From: Pseudomonas sp. MWU13-2105 | GTDB lineage: Bacteria; Pseudomonadota; Gammaproteobacteria; Pseudomonadales; Pseudomonadaceae | Direction of reading: 5' to 3' | NCBI RefSeq assembly: GCF_023242315.1 | Contig: NZ_JALLIY010000031.1 | Span: forward strand, 1 to 36,315 | Length of the DNA: 36,315 nt | Shown here: piece after piece, positions 1 to 7,890 of the stretch | How the letters are laid out: each line of letters begins with the position of its first letter | Numbering within the stretch: position 1 is the first letter of the stretch | The notes under the pieces: model-generated | The model's input: only the letters and a program-made list of their open reading frames with translations | What the model was told of the DNA's origin: nothing | Databases searched by the model: none | Made by a program: the position numbers and the translations under genes

Positions 1-971
1 ACCAGCAGCGGGTGCCATTTTCGGGAAACCGGAAGAACCTTGCCTGGCGCGACCCCACACAACTCATCTTCGGGCACATCATCGAGCAGAGGCCGAAGCA
101 GCAGGTAGGCCATCGCTTTCGGGATTGGCAAGGTATGCAATACACCCTGATCGGCCTTCATGTCAGACAGCGCGGTCCATCCTTGAAACGTCCGGAACGC
201 AGAGCACCTCACTGTGTCTTTGTAGGCGTACTCATCGACCTCGGTGCGGAAGGCTGCGTCCCAGGGATCGTATGAACTGAAGTTGTTATTGTAGATTTTG
301 TCGAAGACTTTCAGGTACGCCGGGTGCAACCAGCGCTCCAAAGCACCTGAGTCGGTATGGGGTCCAAGCCCCTTTGAGTCTGTGCCTGGCGGACGACGGC
401 GTACCCGATCTGGATAAAGTGCGTTGACATCCGGATTGAACCATTCCTGACCTTGAGAGTAGGTCGTCCACAGGCGATTCAAGAACGATTGTGCTGCGCC
501 CATCCGCTCATCCTGACGGAGCTGCATTTGCGACTCAGACCAATAAATAGGGAAAATCTCGGGACGAGATGCCTCCAGGCTTCCGAAAAACTGGTCGGCA
601 GGACCACGATAAACCGCATCGAATTGGTTTTTGTCCAAGTAATCCAGCAGTCCTTTATCCCACCCCAATACCTGTTCTCTGGGGAAATGGTTTCTGATGA
701 CGACACAGCCCCTGCGCTTGATCAGGGCCAACTGCTCTTCGGTGACCTTGTCTACGCTGATGTCTTCAAATTCCAGCACAGGCCATCCCGAGCCTGTGAG
801 TGCCTCCTGTTCCTTGACTGAGGCGATTTCGACGGCAATGAATTCACTGACCTGTGCGAACAAGGATTCCACGTTTCCGATCTGCGCGCGTAATGCCCGC
901 TTCATCTTGACGATGCTATCCCTGTAATTTTCCGGAAGCGTAGCGCTTTCAAAGGCCTGGTATTTACTCAC
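1..971 (-). CDS. ybiU: DUF1479 (YbiU) family protein, partial
   Basis: The reading frame is open from a GTG codon at 971 to the window edge, giving 323 codons without the C-terminus. The translation resembles E. coli YbiU throughout: a KMKRALRAQIG stretch near the N-terminus, then IKRRGC.VI, HFPRE, GWD, FFG, SRPEI.PIYW, AQSFLNRLW, WFNPDV and RRRPPGT. The HTDSGALERW segment carries an HxD pair typical of Fe(II)/2-oxoglutarate dioxygenase-like double-stranded beta helices. YbiU is about 420 residues, so roughly 100 are missing. GTG is the only sensible start: a TGA lies in frame just upstream, and AGCAGG precedes it at usual spacing. The function of the family is not established; an oxygenase role is inferred from the fold. 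It lies downstream of an AraC-type gene on the same strand. Confidence 0.9.
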   Translation of the reverse strand, partial: MSKYQAFESATLPENYRDSIVKMKRALRAQIGNVESLFAQVSEFIAVEIASVKEQEALTGSGWPVLEFEDISVDKVTEEQLALIKRRGCVVIRNHFPREQVLGWDKGLLDYLDKNQFDAVYRGPADQFFGSLEASRPEIFPIYWSESQMQLRQDERMGAAQSFLNRLWTTYSQGQEWFNPDVNALYPDRVRRRPPGTDSKGLGPHTDSGALERWLHPAYLKVFDKIYNNNFSSYDPWDAAFRTEVDEYAYKDTVRCSAFRTFQGWTALSDMKADQGVLHTLPIPKAMAYLLLRPLLDDVPEDELCGVAPGKVLPVSRKWHPLL

Positions 972-1118
972 GGGTTTACCTGCTGCTTTTGTTATTCATG
1001 CAGGTATGGAACCACTTTCAGTTACGGCAGCGGCAGCCTCATTTGAGGCGTCAGGTAGTAGGATTATGGCGTTCTGATCAGATAGTCCTGGAGTATTGAT
1101 CTACTGAGCATGAGTCCT

Positions 1119-1991
1119 TTACTGAAAATGATGGCCGTGCTGTCGGCGAAATTCCGATGGTGTCAGCCCTTTCAGCGCCTTGAACTGGCGATTGAACAAC
1201 GCCTGCGACGAGTAACCCACTTCCTCTGCAATCATGGATACCGTCAAGTGCCCCTGCATCAACAACGCGCACGCATGTCCTACCCGCAGTCGAACGATGT
1301 AGTCCAGAGCGGTACAACGCGTATGCCTGCGAAACATCCGATGGAATGCCGATACGCTGACACAAGCCATCTCGGCCAACGTGGGAATACTGAGTGCATG
1401 TGCATAGTGACCATGCACATACTCCAGGACTCGGTGGATGCGCGCGTCTTCGACGATGTGGCTGCCAGCCTTTGAGGCCAGTGCCGGCAGGATCCTGGTG
1501 GCATCGACGTCTCTTGCCAGCTTGTTGAGCACCGCAAGCAACGCGATTAATCGCTCGGACGGCTCCTGGTTGACCATTGCCTCGATGATTGGCCGTATTT
1601 CCCGAGAAACCGCTTCACTGAAACTCAAGGCGTGCTGAGCAGCCGCCAGTAATTGTCGAAGCTGTCCCAGCTCCGGAAACAACGTCACCAGCGACTCAGC
1701 CCATGCCGCTGAAAACCAGATCACCAGAGCAACATGCGGTTGTCCCGGATCAATGAGCTCCGCTGACGACCAGCTATGGGGAACATTAGGCCCCAGCAGA
1801 ATCAGATCCCCATCATCGTAAGGCGCGACGTCATTGCTGATGTAGCGGTGGCCACGACTGTTCAACGTGAGCGTCAGCTCGTACTCGGGATGATGATGCC
1901 ATTCGAACGGAATGGCGTCCGACAAGCGTCTGTTCAATAGCGCCCAAGAGGCATCCGCCTCCGTTGGCACTTTCTCGAAACTGGGTCTCAT
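1119..1991 (-). CDS. AraC-family transcriptional regulator with N-terminal cupin domain
   Basis: This 290-residue protein has the two-domain layout of cupin-type AraC regulators. Residues 25-95 form a sensor-like beta domain with an HHHPEYELTL motif and the GDLILLGPNVPHSW signature. The C-terminus carries two helix-turn-helix motifs, about residues 199-220 (SIPTLAEMACVSVSAFHRMF) and 248-272 (ending in FNRQFKALKGLTPSEFRR). The ligand is unknown; related proteins respond to small metabolites such as sugars or aromatics. It is followed on the same strand, 147 bases downstream, by the ybiU-like gene, which is a plausible target. About 160 bases separate it from the Lrp-type gene upstream, and I saw no clear operator there. 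Confidence 0.9.
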   Translation of the reverse strand: MRPSFEKVPTEADASWALLNRRLSDAIPFEWHHHPEYELTLTLNSRGHRYISNDVAPYDDGDLILLGPNVPHSWSSAELIDPGQPHVALVIWFSAAWAESLVTLFPELGQLRQLLAAAQHALSFSEAVSREIRPIIEAMVNQEPSERLIALLAVLNKLARDVDATRILPALASKAGSHIVEDARIHRVLEYVHGHYAHALSIPTLAEMACVSVSAFHRMFRRHTRCTALDYIVRLRVGHACALLMQGHLTVSMIAEEVGYSSQALFNRQFKALKGLTPSEFRRQHGHHFQ

Positions 1992-2153
1992 GGCGACGAA
2001 TTCTGCTCTATAACTACCCTAACACGCCATAATCGTACCACTCAGTATCCATACACACACTGTCAGGCGATAAGCCGGAATCGGCCAAAAACGGACATTT
2101 TCCAGCTCACACTCGCACACTGGTATCCCATGCTTTTTCGCCTACATCCAGCG

Positions 2154-2606
2154 CTATAGAGGCAATGGCCTGTCCTGCACAACCCGCTTCATAACAAGCG
2201 TCGACGTCAAGCGCTGCACATTGGGCAATGTCGACAGGCTTTCATCATAAAGCCGTTGAAATGCGGGCAAATCCTGGGTGATGACATGCAGCAGATAGTC
2301 CGGCTCGCCAAATAACCTTTGGGCATCGAGCACCTGCGGGATGTCAACGAGCGCCGTCTCGAAAGCCTCGACAGCCTGCCTATTCCCCTCGCGCAATGTA
2401 GCAAACACCATGGCGGAAAAGTTAAGACCCAATGCGCCCGGGTCCAGTTGTGCTCTATAGCCGAGCAATACACCCGACTCCTCCAGGGCCCGTACTCGTC
2501 GATGACAAGGGGAAAGACTCAGCCCCACACGCTCGGCCAGTTCGGTGACCGAAAGACGACCGTCCCTTTGCAGCTCAGAAAGAATCTTTCGATCAATCCT
2601 ATCCAT
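2154..2606 (-). CDS. Lrp/AsnC-family transcriptional regulator
   Basis: At 150 residues this has the normal length and layout of a feast/famine regulator. The N-terminal DNA-binding domain runs from MDRIDRKILSELQRDGRLSV through LAERVGLSLSPCHRRVRALE. An Lrp effector-binding (RAM) domain follows, including DAQRLFGEPDYLLHV and a terminal TSTLVMKRVV strand. Such proteins sense amino acids or related metabolites. The gene is divergent from a LysE-type exporter, the classic arrangement for an amino-acid-responsive regulator controlling an efflux gene. A perfect AT-rich inverted repeat lies between them at 2666-2679. The effector is unknown, but the neighbours PanB and MaoC point to a branched-chain 2-oxo acid or amino acid. 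Confidence 0.93.
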   Translation of the reverse strand: MDRIDRKILSELQRDGRLSVTELAERVGLSLSPCHRRVRALEESGVLLGYRAQLDPGALGLNFSAMVFATLREGNRQAVEAFETALVDIPQVLDAQRLFGEPDYLLHVITQDLPAFQRLYDESLSTLPNVQRLTSTLVMKRVVQDRPLPL

Positions 2607-2665
2607 TTGGAAGAATCCCCCTTATTGCACGAACAAAATGATTATCTTTGGAAGTAAATTCTAAC

Positions 2666-2679
2666 AATAATTCATTATT
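2666..2679. promoter_or_regulatory. AT-rich perfect inverted repeat, candidate Lrp-type operator
   Basis: The sequence reads AATAAT-tc-ATTATT, a perfect 6-2-6 inverted repeat in the AT-rich gap between the divergent Lrp-type and LysE-type genes. Lrp/AsnC proteins commonly bind short AT-centred palindromes in such gaps, so it is a candidate operator for the neighbouring regulator. No copy was noticed elsewhere in the window. Assignment is by position only. Confidence 0.4.
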
Positions 2680-2753
2680 CTTCTTCGCACCAATAATTAC
2701 CGGAGCCGGACGATGCAGCACGCGGTGTGTCAGCAGCAGAGGTGGGTGACACC

Positions 2754-3371
2754 ATGACCTTGAGCGTTTTTGTTGCCTTTTGGGCAGTGTCGATTCTATT
2801 CGTCATCACGCCAGGCGCAGATTGGGCCTATGCGATTTCCGCAGGTATGAAGGGCCGAGTCGTCATACCCGCCGTGGGCGGGCTCTTATCCGGCCATTTG
2901 ATCGCTACCATGATTGTTGCTGGTGGTGTTGGCACGCTGGTTGCGAACCACCCCACTGCCTTGACCGTACTGACCGTTGCCGGGGCGGGCTATCTGCTTT
3001 GGTTGGGTCTAAATATGCTTGCCCACCCCGCTACGCCACACTCTGATGATGTTCAGACGTCAGGTTCCTGGACGCGCTGGGCGATCAAGGGCCTTTGCGT
3101 GAGCGGGCTGAATCCGAAGGTATTCCTGCTGTTCCTGGCACTATTGCCTCAGTTCACCGACGCCACCGCTGCCTGGTCTGTGCCGATGCAGATGATTGCA
3201 CTGGGGCTCATTCACACTGTCAGTTGCGGCGTGATCTATCTGCTAGTCGGATTTGGCTCACAGGTGGTACTGCAGGCACGTCCAGTTGCGGCTCGTTTGG
3301 TCAGCCGACTCTCCGGCGCAGCAATGATCACCATCGCGATCGCTTTGCTCATCGAGCAAATGCTGGGTTAA
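2754..3371 (+). CDS. LysE/RhtB-family amino acid exporter
   Basis: A 205-residue inner-membrane protein with about six hydrophobic segments. The N-terminus carries the family hallmark ITPGADWAYAISAGMKGR near residues 19-36. GLNPKVFLLFLALLPQF in the middle is another typical LysE/RhtB element. These proteins export amino acids or their derivatives using the proton gradient. I chose the ATG at 2754, which follows an AGAGG, over an in-frame GTG nine codons upstream. It is the first gene of a plus-strand trio with panB (24-base gap) and the MaoC-like gene, and is divergent from the Lrp-type regulator. The export substrate is unknown. Confidence 0.9.
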   Translation: MTLSVFVAFWAVSILFVITPGADWAYAISAGMKGRVVIPAVGGLLSGHLIATMIVAGGVGTLVANHPTALTVLTVAGAGYLLWLGLNMLAHPATPHSDDVQTSGSWTRWAIKGLCVSGLNPKVFLLFLALLPQFTDATAAWSVPMQMIALGLIHTVSCGVIYLLVGFGSQVVLQARPVAARLVSRLSGAAMITIAIALLIEQMLG

Positions 3372-3395
3372 TCCATTTTTAAACAAGGCGACACC

Positions 3396-4238
3396 ATGAC
3401 CGATCAGTCTTCACCATATGGCGGTATCTCTGACGTCTCCCAGGCACCGCGTGTCCGGATCCCCCATCTAAAACAAATGAAAGTAGAGGGGCAGAAATGG
3501 GCGATGCTCACGGCTTATGACATGTACAGCGCAGCCATCTTCGAGGAAGCGGGAATACCCGTCCTGTTGGTCGGCGACTCTGCGTCCAACAATGTCTATG
3601 GTAATGAATCCACCCTATCCATCACTGTCGACGAACTTATCCCTCTGGTTCGCTCGGTCAGCCGTTCGACACGGCGGGCACTGGTGATCGCCGATCTTCC
3701 TTTCGGCTCTTATCAGGCCTCGGCGGAACAATGCTTCCATACCGCCGTCCGGTTCATGAAGGAAGGCGGTGCGCATGCTGTCAAACTCGAGGGAGGGGTT
3801 GAAACGCTGCCTCAGGTCGAGAAACTCGTTCAGTCCGGCATTCCCGTCATGGCTCACATCGGCTTCACGCCGCAGATGGAACATCAACTAGGTGGTTACC
3901 GTGTTCAAGGTCGGGGCGAAGATGCGCAGCGCCTGATAGACAGTGCCAGAGCGTTTGAAGCAGCGGGTGCATTTGCTGTTTTGATCGAGATGGTGCCGGG
4001 AGATGTGGGGCGAGCGATCACTGAAGCCGTTTCAATTCCTACCGTCGGAATTGGCGCGGGCAACCAATGCGATGCACAGGTGTTGGTCTGGCAGGATATG
4101 GCAGGACTGCGCACTGGTCGCTTGCCGCGATTCGTCAAACAGTACGCTGACCTTCGTTCAGTGCTTCACACGGCGGCAAGGGACTTTGCACTTGAAGTGG
4201 GGGCAGGAACGTTCCCAGGTCCCGAACACACATTTTAA
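3396..4238 (+). CDS. panB: 3-methyl-2-oxobutanoate hydroxymethyltransferase, actinobacterial-type paralog
   Basis: This 280-residue protein is PanB-like over its full length. PanB transfers a hydroxymethyl group from methylene-tetrahydrofolate to 2-oxoisovalerate, giving ketopantoate for pantothenate and CoA synthesis. Visible family elements are AMLTAYD, LLVGDSASN with the metal-binding Asp, ADLPFGSYQ, AVKLEGG, VMAHIGFTPQ, IEMVPG with the catalytic Glu, and PTVGIGAG.C..QVLVWQDM. The sequence resembles mycobacterial PanB (GYRVQGRG, LVWQDMAG, RFVKQYAD, a GxFPGPEHTF end) rather than the usual Pseudomonas PanB as I remember it. It is not next to panC. It lies between a LysE exporter and a MaoC-like hydratase, so it may act on a related 2-oxo acid in a separate pathway. 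The fold assignment is firm; the substrate is inferred. Confidence 0.88.
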   Translation: MTDQSSPYGGISDVSQAPRVRIPHLKQMKVEGQKWAMLTAYDMYSAAIFEEAGIPVLLVGDSASNNVYGNESTLSITVDELIPLVRSVSRSTRRALVIADLPFGSYQASAEQCFHTAVRFMKEGGAHAVKLEGGVETLPQVEKLVQSGIPVMAHIGFTPQMEHQLGGYRVQGRGEDAQRLIDSARAFEAAGAFAVLIEMVPGDVGRAITEAVSIPTVGIGAGNQCDAQVLVWQDMAGLRTGRLPRFVKQYADLRSVLHTAARDFALEVGAGTFPGPEHTF

Positions 4239-4254
4239 CTGCGCGGGAATCGTT

Positions 4255-4740
4255 ATGAAGAGCCCCAGAGAACGCGCAGCTGAAGGTTTACAGATAGGCG
4301 ACCGGTTCACGATATTCCGCTGTTTTTCAGATGAGGAGATTCGTCAATTTTCGCAAATTTCTCGCGACTACAATCCGGTTCACTGTGATGCACGCTATGC
4401 GCAACTGCGCAGGTTCAAGACGCCCATCGCCCATGGCCTGCTCACAGCCAGTCTCATCACTGAAATTGGCGGGCAAATCGGTTGGCTGGCGACGGGGATG
4501 AACCTTGCATTCAAACGGCCGGTTTACCCGGGAGAGTCGATCACCTGCCACTGGCTGATCGTTGGCATCGATGAGCGTGGTCATGCAAAAGCCGAAGTCA
4601 GGGTACTCAACGCAGAGGGCATCACCGTGCTGGAGGCGACCACAACTGGCGTGCTCCCCGGAACCGAAGAACGAGAATGCCTCAAACAGATGCTTTCTGA
4701 AGGAGATCCTAGCAACGGTGCTGCCGTCTCCATAAATTGA
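4255..4740 (+). CDS. MaoC-like hot-dog hydratase
   Basis: A 161-residue single hot-dog domain protein. The catalytic motif of (R)-specific enoyl-CoA hydratases is present as SRDYNPVHCD, with the Asp and His of the D-x-N-P-x-H signature. It is followed by the typical IAHGLLTASLI helix and an LAFKRPVYPGESITC strand region. Such enzymes hydrate trans-2-enoyl-CoA to (R)-3-hydroxyacyl-CoA, or run the reverse dehydration. The ATG at 4255 follows GCGGGAA and lies 16 bases after panB, so I do not use the much longer upstream extension, which overlaps panB. Transcriptional coupling with panB suggests a pathway on a CoA-linked or branched acid. The exact substrate is not evident. Confidence 0.87.
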   Translation: MKSPRERAAEGLQIGDRFTIFRCFSDEEIRQFSQISRDYNPVHCDARYAQLRRFKTPIAHGLLTASLITEIGGQIGWLATGMNLAFKRPVYPGESITCHWLIVGIDERGHAKAEVRVLNAEGITVLEATTTGVLPGTEERECLKQMLSEGDPSNGAAVSIN

Positions 4741-4802
4741 TCGGGTGGGCGATCGTGTGTCGATTTCTCAACACACTCGCAGAACAAGTGTCCCTACTCG
4801 GT

Positions 4803-5363
4803 TCAGGTACTAAATTGAGCCTGGGCTGTCTGAATCAGCCGCTCAATCCCGCCCATCAAAAACTGCTCAACGGCTTCGTCTACCAGAAATCCGTCCTGAA
4901 CCTTGCCGGTCACGCCGCCAATCACAATCTGCGGATAGACCACCAGTTGCGCCTGGATGGCCCACAGGGTTTCGTTCAGTTGTTGATGAGCCCGCACGCC
5001 CCCGGTGAAGGCCGGGGAGGCGGTAAAGGTCATCACCGGTCGGCCGCTCAGTACCGAATGGCCATGGGGGCGGGACAACCAATCCAAGGCGTTTTTCAAC
5101 AACCCCGACATGCCGTGATTGTACTCCGGCGAACCGATCAACAGCCCGTCGGCCTCGGCCACCGCGGCACGTAGGGCGACCACCGCCGGCGGCGTGTGGG
5201 GGCCGTCGTGGTCTTCATTATAGGGCGGAATATCCTGCAGTCCATGCAGGCTCAGTCGCACCGAATCGGGCAACCTTTCGGCCACCGTACGCAGCACCGC
5301 CGTGTGCGCCGATTGCCGACGCAGACTGCCGGATAAACCCAGAATATTGATAGTTGCTGTCAT
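4803..5363 (-). CDS. NAD(P)H-dependent FMN reductase
   Basis: A 186-residue flavodoxin-like reductase. The N-terminal ILGLSGSLRRQSAHTAVLR loop binds the FMN phosphate, and the GSPEYNHGMSGLLKNALDWLSRP motif is diagnostic for the NADPH-dependent FMN reductase family (ChrR/ArsH/SsuE relatives). It produces reduced flavin or reduces quinones and similar acceptors in the cytosol. An AGGAA lies at good spacing before the ATG. It is the last gene of a minus-strand operon (DUF1185, alcohol dehydrogenase, cupin, reductase), converging on the MaoC-like gene. In a catabolic operon it may feed reduced flavin to an oxygenase or reduce a quinone intermediate. Its partner is not known. Confidence 0.9.
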   Translation of the reverse strand: MTATINILGLSGSLRRQSAHTAVLRTVAERLPDSVRLSLHGLQDIPPYNEDHDGPHTPPAVVALRAAVAEADGLLIGSPEYNHGMSGLLKNALDWLSRPHGHSVLSGRPVMTFTASPAFTGGVRAHQQLNETLWAIQAQLVVYPQIVIGGVTGKVQDGFLVDEAVEQFLMGGIERLIQTAQAQFST

Positions 5364-5410
5364 GGATGGTATTCCTGGAGAATCGTTTGTACCCAGTCCC
5401 CAGCCAAAGC

Positions 5411-5929
5411 TCAGCGGACCAGGCCCTGCATAAAGACAGCGGCCTTGGCCACCTTGTCGGACTTGTTGCGCCAGGCATGGCGGGTGCCGTTCTGGATCAC
5501 CACCTCACCGCTGCGCACCAGGCGTTCCTCGCCATCATCGAGTTCCAGCCACAATTCGCCTTCGATCAGCACCACATAGTCGATCGTCGGGGTGCGGTGC
5601 ATGCCCGGCGCCTCGGCTTCGAAGCACTCGATCAGCCCGGGCAACTCTTCGAGCATCTCGCCAAACGCCCGTTGCGGGTCCAATGGCGCGGCCATCACCG
5701 CATCCGGCGGCAGGCTGATCATCAGCAAGGACGAACCGCCCGCCCCCGGCAACAACGAGCCGCCCAGCGTGCTCTGATCGCCGTCGCACGTCGCCCCACC
5801 GAGCCAGACCAAACTGAAACCATAACCCGGAATATCGCTGAAATCCTTGGCCCGGGGGGCACAGGCGTCGCTGATAAACACCGACTTGCCCTGCCCATCG
5901 TGACCGGTGACCACTCTACGTATCTGCAT
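5411..5929 (-). CDS. Cupin-domain protein
   Basis: A 172-residue protein with a C-terminal cupin barrel at about residues 110-165. It is recognisable by TPTIDYVVLIEGELWLELDD followed by a GEVVIQNGTRHAW strand with a metal-type His. The N-terminal 100 residues (RRVVTGHDGQGKSVFISD, then an FSLVWLGG segment) match the layout of small cupins found in aromatic and isoprenoid catabolic clusters. The start at 5929 has an AGGAG eight bases upstream; the frame stays open eight codons further. Possible roles are a metal-dependent isomerase, decarboxylase or dioxygenase on a pathway intermediate, and the sequence alone does not decide. It sits between the alcohol dehydrogenase and FMN reductase genes in the same operon. 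Confidence 0.85.
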   Translation of the reverse strand: MQIRRVVTGHDGQGKSVFISDACAPRAKDFSDIPGYGFSLVWLGGATCDGDQSTLGGSLLPGAGGSSLLMISLPPDAVMAAPLDPQRAFGEMLEELPGLIECFEAEAPGMHRTPTIDYVVLIEGELWLELDDGEERLVRSGEVVIQNGTRHAWRNKSDKVAKAAVFMQGLVR

Positions 5930-5989
5930 TGTGCTTTCTCCTGCCCTGCCCATGGCGAGGGCACGGAGCTATCCGCGCCCTCGCGCCAT

Positions 5990-7105
5990 TCAAGGACGAA
6001 TAACGAAGTTGCCGAAACCACCCTGGCGATTCTCGATCCCACTGATGGCCTGGTTGACGTCTTCCAGGGCAAACACGCTGTGCTCAAAGAATGACAGGTC
6101 CAGTGCGCCGGACTCCACCATATCAGCCATGTTCTGCCCTTGGCTGGTGGTGAACCAGGCCGAACCGCTGAGCTGGATATCGTTGTCCATCATCCAGTGC
6201 AGATCGAGCGGCACTTCACCCGCTACCGCGCCGATATTGACCAGATGCCCGCCGCGCCGAAGGCCGCGCATGGCGTCCACCAGGCCCGCGGCAGGAGCGC
6301 CGGGCCCAAGAGCATCGATCACCACATCCAGGCCTTCGCCGCCGGTGACCCGGTCGGTCCACTCGTGGGTTGGGCAGGAACCCAGGGAAAGGATTTCGAT
6401 ACGTCCCGGCGCAGCCAGGTCTTTGACCCGCTGGAACAGCGTCTCGTTGCGCGCGGTGCCGAGGATCTTGCGTACCCCCATCGCCAACGCCAGCGCCACG
6501 GCTCCCAGGCCCAGGGTGCCAGTGATGCCGTTGATCAAGATCGTACTGCCCGGACCGGCATTGGCCTTGATCAAGGCGCGGTAGGCGGTCCCCAGGTAAC
6601 CCAGGCGCGCGGCGGTTTCGAAGCCCAGGTTATCCGGCAGCCGCACCAGGCTGTACTGCGGTGCAGGCATGTATTCGCAAAGGCCACCGTAAGGGTAATC
6701 CTCGAACATCCTCGGGCTGCGCGGGGTAAAGCCGAAATAACCGTTGAAGGTGTAGGCATTGCAACCGGTGGTATTGCCGGCACGACAGGCGCGGCACGAA
6801 CCGCAGTAACGCGCCGGATTGACATAGACCCGATCACCGGGCTTGAAGTCGTAGACCTGATCGCCCACGGCTTCGATCACCCCGGCCGGGTCCAGGCCAA
6901 AGATCGCCGGAAGTTTCGGCAATGGCAGATGAGGGAACCAGGTAACCCAGTTGGTCAGGATATTGTGCAGGTTGGGCACGATGCCGCAGGCGGCGACCTT
7001 CACCAGCACCTCTGTGGGGCGAATGGCCAGCACCGGTACCTCTTCGATTTGCATCGGCTGGCCGCCTTCGTACATACGTGCTGCACGCATCATTTTCGGA
7101 CTCAT
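5990..7105 (-). CDS. Zinc-type medium-chain alcohol dehydrogenase, catalytic zinc site altered
   Basis: A 371-residue medium-chain dehydrogenase. The structural zinc lobe is intact, with Cys101, Cys104, Cys107 and Cys115 in the classic CX2CX2CX7C spacing. A Rossmann domain follows (INGITGTLGLGAVALALAMG). The first catalytic zinc ligand position has Cys40 (AACGIV). The usual GHE motif reads GLD at residues 70-72, and the later Cys ligand region reads RLGYLGTAYRAL without Cys, so the catalytic zinc site appears lost or rebuilt. I chose the ATG at 7105 because GGAG lies eight bases upstream; a TTG four codons earlier has no such support. It likely oxidises or reduces an alcohol, aldehyde or enone intermediate of the neighbouring pathway. 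It is co-directional with DUF1185 upstream and the cupin downstream. Confidence 0.88.
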   Translation of the reverse strand: MSPKMMRAARMYEGGQPMQIEEVPVLAIRPTEVLVKVAACGIVPNLHNILTNWVTWFPHLPLPKLPAIFGLDPAGVIEAVGDQVYDFKPGDRVYVNPARYCGSCRACRAGNTTGCNAYTFNGYFGFTPRSPRMFEDYPYGGLCEYMPAPQYSLVRLPDNLGFETAARLGYLGTAYRALIKANAGPGSTILINGITGTLGLGAVALALAMGVRKILGTARNETLFQRVKDLAAPGRIEILSLGSCPTHEWTDRVTGGEGLDVVIDALGPGAPAAGLVDAMRGLRRGGHLVNIGAVAGEVPLDLHWMMDNDIQLSGSAWFTTSQGQNMADMVESGALDLSFFEHSVFALEDVNQAISGIENRQGGFGNFVIRP

Positions 7106-7189
7106 GACTTTCTCCAACGATTTTTTGTTGTTGTTCTCGGCGGCGGCCTGAATCAGACAGGCACGCCTTTTATACAGAATTCGTGGGAC

Positions 7190-7771
7190 TCAGCGCAGGC
7201 CATCCTCGCCTTTGACGTCACTGGCGGCGAGACCGCCGATACGCGCGTGGATCCGCCCGCCGGTGGCCATGGCCAGGCCGAAGGCGATCTCGTTGCGGCG
7301 CGGACCGTCCCACAGACTCATCTCGGCCACGCCGAAGTGACTGCGCACATACGCCGCCTGGATATGCCCAAGAGGGATCATGATCCGCGAACCGGGCCCG
7401 GCGATGCTTTTTGCCGCCGGGACGATGGCCTTGGGATGGCCCAACGCTTCACGCATGGCCCAGCCACCCGCCTCGTGCCATACCGCACCATGTTCCAGCT
7501 CACCGTCCTCACCTACGATGGCGCCCTTGCCATAGGCCTGGACCCGCTCTGCACCGCCCAGGGCCGTGATCAGACGCCCGGACAACTCGCGGCCCAAGGC
7601 CCGCAGTTGTTCCATGAACGGCAGCAGGTTTTCTTCATAGCGCCCAGCATAGGGATTCGCCACGACTGCCACGGCCACCGCGATCAATAAAGGCTCGGCC
7701 ACCACCGGGCCGCCCTCGTGATGCACTTCTTCTATATCCAGTTTGAATTTGCGGATCTTCACCAACGACAT
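7190..7771 (-). CDS. DUF1185 (amino acid synthesis family) protein
   Basis: A 193-residue protein of the DUF1185 family, usually labelled 'amino acid synthesis family protein' from weak evidence. Features include the opening VRKF/KFKLDIEEVHHEGG type segment, AVVANPYAGRYEENL, GKGAIVGEDGELEHGAVWHE and GSRIMIPLGHI. No membrane segments or signal peptide are visible. GGAGATC precedes the ATG at 7771. It is the first gene of the minus operon and is divergent from the fumarylacetoacetate-hydrolase-family gene across a 119-base control region. Family members recur beside catabolic enzymes of aromatic compounds, but no reaction is established. I infer an accessory or enzymatic step in the same pathway. 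Confidence 0.82.
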   Translation of the reverse strand: MSLVKIRKFKLDIEEVHHEGGPVVAEPLLIAVAVAVVANPYAGRYEENLLPFMEQLRALGRELSGRLITALGGAERVQAYGKGAIVGEDGELEHGAVWHEAGGWAMREALGHPKAIVPAAKSIAGPGSRIMIPLGHIQAAYVRSHFGVAEMSLWDGPRRNEIAFGLAMATGGRIHARIGGLAASDVKGEDGLR

Positions 7772-7861
7772 GCTTGATCTCCGGCAGGCACCCGCCTGTA
7801 AGAAGTTGCTTGGCGGGCTTCCATAATATGCATTTTGTAATGTATGGTGCAAGAAATTATG

Positions 7862-7875
7862 TTTTATGCACAAAA
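7862..7875. promoter_or_regulatory. Candidate GntR operator in the divergent catabolic control region
   Basis: The sequence TTTTATGCACAAAA lies about 16 bases before the fumarylacetoacetate-hydrolase-family start, in the gap shared with the divergent DUF1185 operon. It matches the palindromic core TTTGTGCACAAA seen at 15309-15320, with one changed base in the left half. Related sites lie near the GntR gene and upstream of the DUF1302 gene. A site this close to the start codon suits repression of the plus operon. A weaker related half-site (TATGGTGCAAG) occurs about 20 bases upstream. Confidence 0.6.
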
Positions 7876-7890
7876 AAGGAAAAGCACTCC

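Noticed and set aside
12..821. Short plus-strand frames at the left edge
   Set aside because: They lie opposite a continuous YbiU-like minus-strand frame with strong family similarity.
1992..2153. Possible small gene or RNA between the AraC and Lrp genes
   Set aside because: No open frame with a ribosome site and no strong fold or terminator was visible.
4741..4802. Hairpin GTGTGT/ACACAC between the convergent MaoC-like and FMN reductase genes
   Set aside because: Only six base pairs, AT-poor flanks and no T-run, so it cannot be called a terminator.
6140..7690. A 516-codon open frame on the plus strand opposite the alcohol dehydrogenase and DUF1185 genes
   Set aside because: It is antisense to two clear family members, has low-complexity GC-driven composition and no recognisable domain or ribosome site. 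Long antisense frames are common in GC-rich Pseudomonas genes.
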